A stretch of 64,000 nucleotides of DNA from Pardosa pseudoannulata (taxonomy: Eukaryota; Arthropoda; Arachnida; Araneae; Lycosidae): the NCBI GenBank assembly GCA_032207245.1, contig CM063510.1:155052596-155116595 (forward strand). The letters are read 5' to 3'. Of this stretch, positions 59,690 to 64,000 are shown in pieces. Position numbers and translations under genes: made by a program. The notes under the pieces are model-generated. The model searched no databases. It was given only the letters and a program-made list of their open reading frames with translations, and was not told where the DNA came from. Every line of letters starts with the position of its first letter. Within the stretch, counting starts at the first letter, position 1.

Positions 59690-60590
59690 CATGACAAAAA
59701 TGTTTTTGATTAATTTCAATGATTCAAAAAGGAAGGGAAAGAGGTGAAGAACTATCCGCGTCCAGAGCGACCAAATCAGCAAGAAATAAGCAAAAAGGTG
59801 TTTAAACTTTCGATCGAGTATTCATGCCGTTTCTGAAATCATACGAATTGGCATAGAATCTGTTTGGTAGATCCTGCACGAAAATTAAAACACTAAGAAA
59901 ATGTATCCAAAAATATTGCGCATATTCTCCCGTTCGAACTAAAGAAACCTCTCATACACACTTTGGAAACTAGTTTAAATGAAACTAAACTCTTGGAACG
60001 GATGATAACATGTAATGAATCATGGTTTTTTACTTTTGATACAAAAACTAAGAGTTAATCAATAAAAAGGGAGCTCGGAAGATGAAAGTTGCAATGTCCA
60101 GATCAAAACTGTTTGGATGTTTTGACATCCATTTGGTTATGCATATGAACTGTTCACCTGTAAATGAAACTGCGAATGCCCAATGCTACCATGAAGTACA
60201 AACTAATCTCTGAGCGGGTAAGACGAAAGCGACCTGAATGGTGGACAAACAAATTATGCATTATTCCGCAGGAAAACGCATGCATTTTCTGCTAAACCGT
60301 TTCTGACAAGCATGATCTCTCCATTGAAATATCGACCTTATTTATTTGACATTTACCTGCATGATTTTTCTCCATTGACCAAAGTCAAATTAGAACTGAA
60401 AAGAACGAGACAATTCAAGCTGTAAAAGGCAAAGCAAAAGATACCATGAACATGCATTCTGAAAATGACTTCAAACACTTCTTTGATCAGTAGAGAAAAT
60501 ACACATGGTGTTGGGATCATCGGGAACAGCAAATTGAAGGAGAAAATATTAAAATTGGGAAGAAATAAAGGTTTCCGCAGCATTAATCAG
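59690..60590 (+). pseudogene. Degraded mariner transposase
   Basis: Recognisable pieces in order: a worn linker region, then CNESWFFTFDTKTK (in mariner, (G)DE(S/T)W.F.YDPETK; the first catalytic D reads N), KKGARKMKVAMSRSK, FGCFDIHLV, and C-terminal fragments near 60480-60560. Many stops and frameshifts and no intact D34D region. Lies in the intron between the stalk and TM exons of the Sushi gene, on the opposite strand. Confidence 0.78.
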
Positions 60591-60703
60591 GTCTTTTAGC
60601 CATAACTCATACATAACATATATTTTCACCAAAAAATAAAAATGGCGTACATGATACCAATGCATTTATACATACAAACGTGTATATATGCATATATACA
60701 TAC

Positions 60704-60716
<13 letters not shown>

Positions 60717-60789
<73 letters not shown>
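60717..60789. repeat. (TA)n microsatellite
   Basis: About 73 bp of alternating TA after CATACATACATA. The (IY)n frames over it are not genes. Confidence 0.95.
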
Positions 60790-60791
<2 letters not shown>

Positions 60792-61205
60792 TGGGGGTTC
60801 TAAGATTCCAGTTGACGACAAATATTTATTTGGAACATGGTCGGACATTTATTACATTCACATTAACAATTAAAACATAAAAAGCTTAAAAAATAAACAT
60901 AAAGGAACAATCGTCAATAACGTCTTCGTCTTAAAAAAAAAGAAAAAAAAAAAAAAGTGGAAATTGTCGCCATTCTCTGCACTCCGCCGTCGTGTGTTCT
61001 TGCTGCCAATCAGCAATTGTCAAAATTTAGCTTTCTCCGGAATAAATTCGCTGACTGCGTGAGGAGAATGATGCCACTCCCATATGCATATATACGTCTT
61101 AAGTATTATTTATATATATATATCATATACGTATGTAAGCATGCATTTAAAAGATAATCTTTACTTGAGATTCATTTCTAGAGAAAAGAAGGAGCACATA
61201 TTTAC

Positions 61206-61322
61206 CTTCTATATATTTGTGTTTATTGAGGTAGACTTCGACCACGTCAGACTTCTCTACCGAATACAGTTCGTCAATATCGTCAGACGCGTTCTTCCTC
61301 GACCGAAGGGCTTCTTCCACAG
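61206..61322 (-). CDS. Sushi-domain membrane protein, acidic stalk exon
   Basis: 117 nt between acceptor CTTTTCATAG (with an upstream pyrimidine run) and donor GTAAAT. It starts with two bases that complete a threonine codon, then 38 codons (VEEALRSRKNASDDIDELYS, then VEKSDVVEVYLNKHKYIE), and ends with one base. It is acidic and hydrophilic, as suits a juxtamembrane linker, with one possible N-glycosylation site (N-A-S). Phase 1 at both ends matches its neighbours. Confidence 0.78.
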
Positions 61323-61557
61323 CTATGAAAAGAAAATCATGCTTTAATTAATCCTCATTTACTGCAATACACTTTTGACACTTTATTCTGGTTGATCCGT
61401 TATCTGGTTTATGGAATAAGCTATTGAGAACAAGAGGACGCTATTGACGTAACAATGCATGCATTTATGTATAAGATAGCCAAATATGTACTGATTAAAC
61501 TAATACATGTAATGTTCTGGAAAAATTATTCCTAATAAGTTATGTAGGTCAATATAC

Positions 61558-61983
61558 AGGTCTCCCCCCCTTTTCGAGCTTTTAATGCCATTATTTCAAG
61601 CCCTATTTTCCCCGGTTGTAAGCAGCTGATTAAATTTATCAATTTGTCACATAATAAATAGGTAAAAATTACATTTTTTCTAGCATTATGACGTCATTCC
61701 CGTAGCCATCTCGTTATTTTAAATTGTTTAAATATTGTCTGCATTATTTTCATACGTTTTATCACTGAATTTAGATATTACGTAAATAATTTTCTCTTCT
61801 ATTTGTCTTAAATAATAGATTAAGTACATTAATTTTAAATTAAATCATCGATTATTTTTTGTTGCAAGATAATTTCTAGCCTAAAAACAAACCATTTTTT
61901 TTTTACCTGCCTCATAGGGTACTTTACAATTCTGGAAAATAAAAAATTTTACTGATCCTGTCATATCACGGGCTATATGCTAG
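61558..61983 (+). mobile_element. Helitron-like element (subfamily B), 5'-truncated copy
   Basis: Matches 33165-33775 and 34783-34829 of copy 1 without the LTR. It ends CCTGTCATATCACGGG, CTATATG and CTAG before T. Provides the empty site for both the LTR at 33754 and the TTAA element at 41607. Confidence 0.85.
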
Positions 61984-62293
61984 TAGTAAATATATATGCT
62001 AAATAAACCAAAATAATAAAAAATGTGAGCACAAAAGAACACTGGTGAAACAATGAAATAAACTCAAACCACACAAGCAGCTATACGAGAATAGAAACCG
62101 ATTCACCCGCCCAAATAGCTGTTGCCATTCGTAAAAGGAATAAAAACATTTTCTCCTCCCAAAATTATAGATATATTGAACCCTGATTGTTCTAGAAATT
62201 CATTATCGATTATTCAGTATTTTATCGAAATTATTCGGAAACAGTATTTTGTTTCGTAGAGGAAGAAAAATGAATAACATCCTCACTAATGCA

Positions 62294-63046
62294 AGGAGAA
62301 GACCCCCTTGTTCAGATCACGAACTACCGGAATCAGCCGAGCTGGATCCACCTGCTTGACTAGACTAAAATAGCGCGGCGACGCACTATCTAGAAAATTA
62401 ACAGTTGAGGTGAATAGGCTACACGCCTTGATCGGTCGTGGTAATGATTCCGAAGTATTGCCTTGAGAATTCCAGAAAGGACAGCCAGTGAATGAGAAGT
62501 CAACTAATTAATTAGCTGTAACTTTAGCTGGAGTTTTCAGGTACCTGGAATCGTAACTGGACCAGAAAACGGTTGGCGGGACCTGACTAATCCCCAGGTA
62601 TAAAATGTCTAGAATTTTGCGACTCGGGGCTTTTCGACATTTTTTACGCAGGTGTGTTGGTCTAGCTCGTGAAGGATTCCACGATTTTGACCGAGGAGAG
62701 ATTTTTAGCTTTATCCAGGATGGCGGTATGTTTGGGAGACTCGTAAAGTCCGCTCATATAAGGAAGGGCAGGGTCTCGGACACCGAACGGGGGATAGATT
62801 GGGTTCGCGTTGTACCCTGGAAAAGCCTCCCATCGTGTGAGAATATTTAATCTTCTTTTACGACTGTGATCATCGTTGATGTGTTATCCAAGCAACAATC
62901 CTTTGCATTTCGAATGTTTTGAGATAGCATAATCCCTTTGTACATAGCAACTATTTACTCCAGAAATAAAAGTGGATTTCCAATTTTGCTATGTCTGTGA
63001 TTCTTCTTAACTCTACTTCGTGACTCAAGAACATTGAAGGCGTCAC
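62294..63046 (+). mobile_element. Solo LTR (family L1), copy 4, in an intron
   Basis: Aligned end to end with copies 2 and 3. The 5' end is slightly altered (AGGAGAAGACCCCC) and the 3' end is GGCGTCAC. TGCA flanks both sides (62290-62293 and 63047-63050). TATAAAA near 62599. Lies 67 bp from the Sushi exon. Confidence 0.85.
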
Positions 63047-63113
63047 TGCAAATACGTTTCACTTTGAACCCTTTAGGAGCTAGAGAACTAATTTTGAGTA
63101 AACGAATACTCAC

Positions 63114-63290
63114 TTATACAGGGTGTAACGGTTCCGTTCCAGTAGGTGCCGTCGACGCACTGCAGGAACAGTGAATTGGAGAGGCTGTCGTTGAACACGT
63201 GACCCTTGCAACACATGTACAGCGCCGACCGGTTGTTACTATACACCATGTATCCCAGCTTTGGTGGTGGGTGGGCACGGCAGCCGTTGA
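63114..63290 (-). CDS. Sushi-domain membrane protein, Sushi/CCP exon
   Basis: 177 nt between acceptor CTCGTTTCAG and donor GTGAGT, phase 1 at both ends, the usual symmetric layout of CCP modules. The 58 full codons carry the four-cysteine pattern: GCRAHPPPKLGYMVY, LYMCCKGHVFNDS, LFLQCVDGTYWNGT, VTPCI. The extra adjacent Cys (CC) is unusual. There are three N-x-S/T sequons (NRS, NDS, NGT), fitting an extracellular domain. CCP modules mediate protein binding at the cell surface. Upstream exons, including the signal peptide, lie beyond the window. Confidence 0.88.
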   Translation of the reverse strand, partial: STAAVPTHHQSWDTWCIVTTGRRCTCVARVTCSTTASPIHCSCSASTAPTGTEPLHPV

Positions 63291-64000
63291 CTGAAACGAG
63301 AAATGGAGAGACTACTTTGAGAATGGCGACTTCGTTTCAATTACTCCCGTATCACATGTGATACGGAGCTGCACAGAATAGGGGAAATGTGGCCCAAAGC
63401 AGTGGATCATACTAACTTTTAAAGGTCCATTTCGACTTGTGAGAATGTAGGAATATATCATGGAAAGCCTTTATTTTATACACAATGGCCCTGTGTTGAG
63501 AAAAAGAACATAATGCCTATGTTGGCCAGAGATTTCCCCCAGTGTGATAGACTCCTGGATTTAAGTTTGTGGACCCCCTCTACTTATGATTTTCCCTACC
63601 CCTATATATTACTCTAATTTCGTCATTTATATCCATTGACTTACTCCAAGTGTTTTCTCAAGTTACACTTGGCTGTGGATCCCTCAGAGAAACCGGCTAC
63701 TGATAATATAAGATTAGTCTATAATGAAAAGAATATATACGTACTACCGCTGGCCTGATAAAATATCAAGTGCTGAAATATGCAAACAATATCACTGTAA
63801 GCCCATAACGGCAATAAAACAAAAACAAAGATGACAGTAGGTAGGACGTATATTACGAATTCTTCCGTCAGATCCAAAACGCATAGCCTTAACTTAGGCT
63901 CTTAACACTTGGCATGCAGGTATACTTCACCGCCAACTTACGCGTACAGCAGACTTTTTTTTGTGAATCACGCAAAAGTTTAGTTATTCAGAAAAATCGC
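63291..64000. other. Intron of the Sushi gene (upstream exons outside the window)
   Basis: No further exon with matching phase found. TTAACACTTGGC at 63903 could be the start of another TTAA element running off the edge, but its partner is not in view. Confidence 0.4.

Overview
This is a eukaryotic nuclear window, very AT-rich and packed with degraded transposons. MOCS3-type, MIER-type and Sushi-domain coding exons, many cut-and-paste transposons, Helitrons and tRNA-derived SINEs all point to an animal. The low GC and repeat mix fit an arthropod, perhaps a spider or other arachnid; that placement is inference. I see no bacterial operon, CRISPR array or ordinary tRNA/rRNA gene.

Three host genes are supported. 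(1) A complete, intronless MOCS3/UBA4 gene at 38-1351 (+), with its polyA signal at 1377. (2) A MIER-family ELM2-SANT coding exon at 23672-24322 (-), uninterrupted and starting at a plausible gene 5' end. (3) The 3' half of a single-pass membrane protein gene on the minus strand at 57780-63290. It was pieced together from four short exons (Sushi domain, acidic stalk, transmembrane helix, cytoplasmic tail) whose splice sites and codon phases all agree. Its 5' exons lie beyond the right edge.

The rest is a record of nested insertions. 1.4-12.3 kb holds a Helitron, a hAT remnant, a segmental duplication, tRNA SINEs and a piggyBac-like derivative. 12.3-23.3 kb is AT-rich, with three copies of one MITE-like repeat (one split by a 981-bp insertion that itself contains a MITE), a TTAA-flanked element and a hAT MITE with a perfect 8-bp duplication. 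25.2-45.1 kb contains three copies (two direct, one inverted) of a multi-kilobase repeat of unknown nature, each interrupted by different Helitrons, TTAA elements, LTRs and MITEs, so the copies act as empty sites for one another. A ~160-bp minisatellite and a Helitron helicase remnant lie at 37.1-38.3 kb.

45.5-56.4 kb is the most heavily nested part. A Jockey-like LINE carries three independent insertions, each with its target-site duplication. A palindromic solo LTR splits a SINE. A copia remnant is split by an inverted-repeat MITE. A Tc1-like element contains two SINEs, one of which holds a TTAA element that holds a long (TA)n tract. 57-64 kb is the Sushi gene, with two solo LTRs, a dead mariner and a Helitron piece in its introns.

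The genes do not form one pathway. MOCS3 activates small sulfur-carrier proteins, the MIER protein is predicted to act in HDAC repression, and the Sushi protein is predicted to sit on the cell surface.
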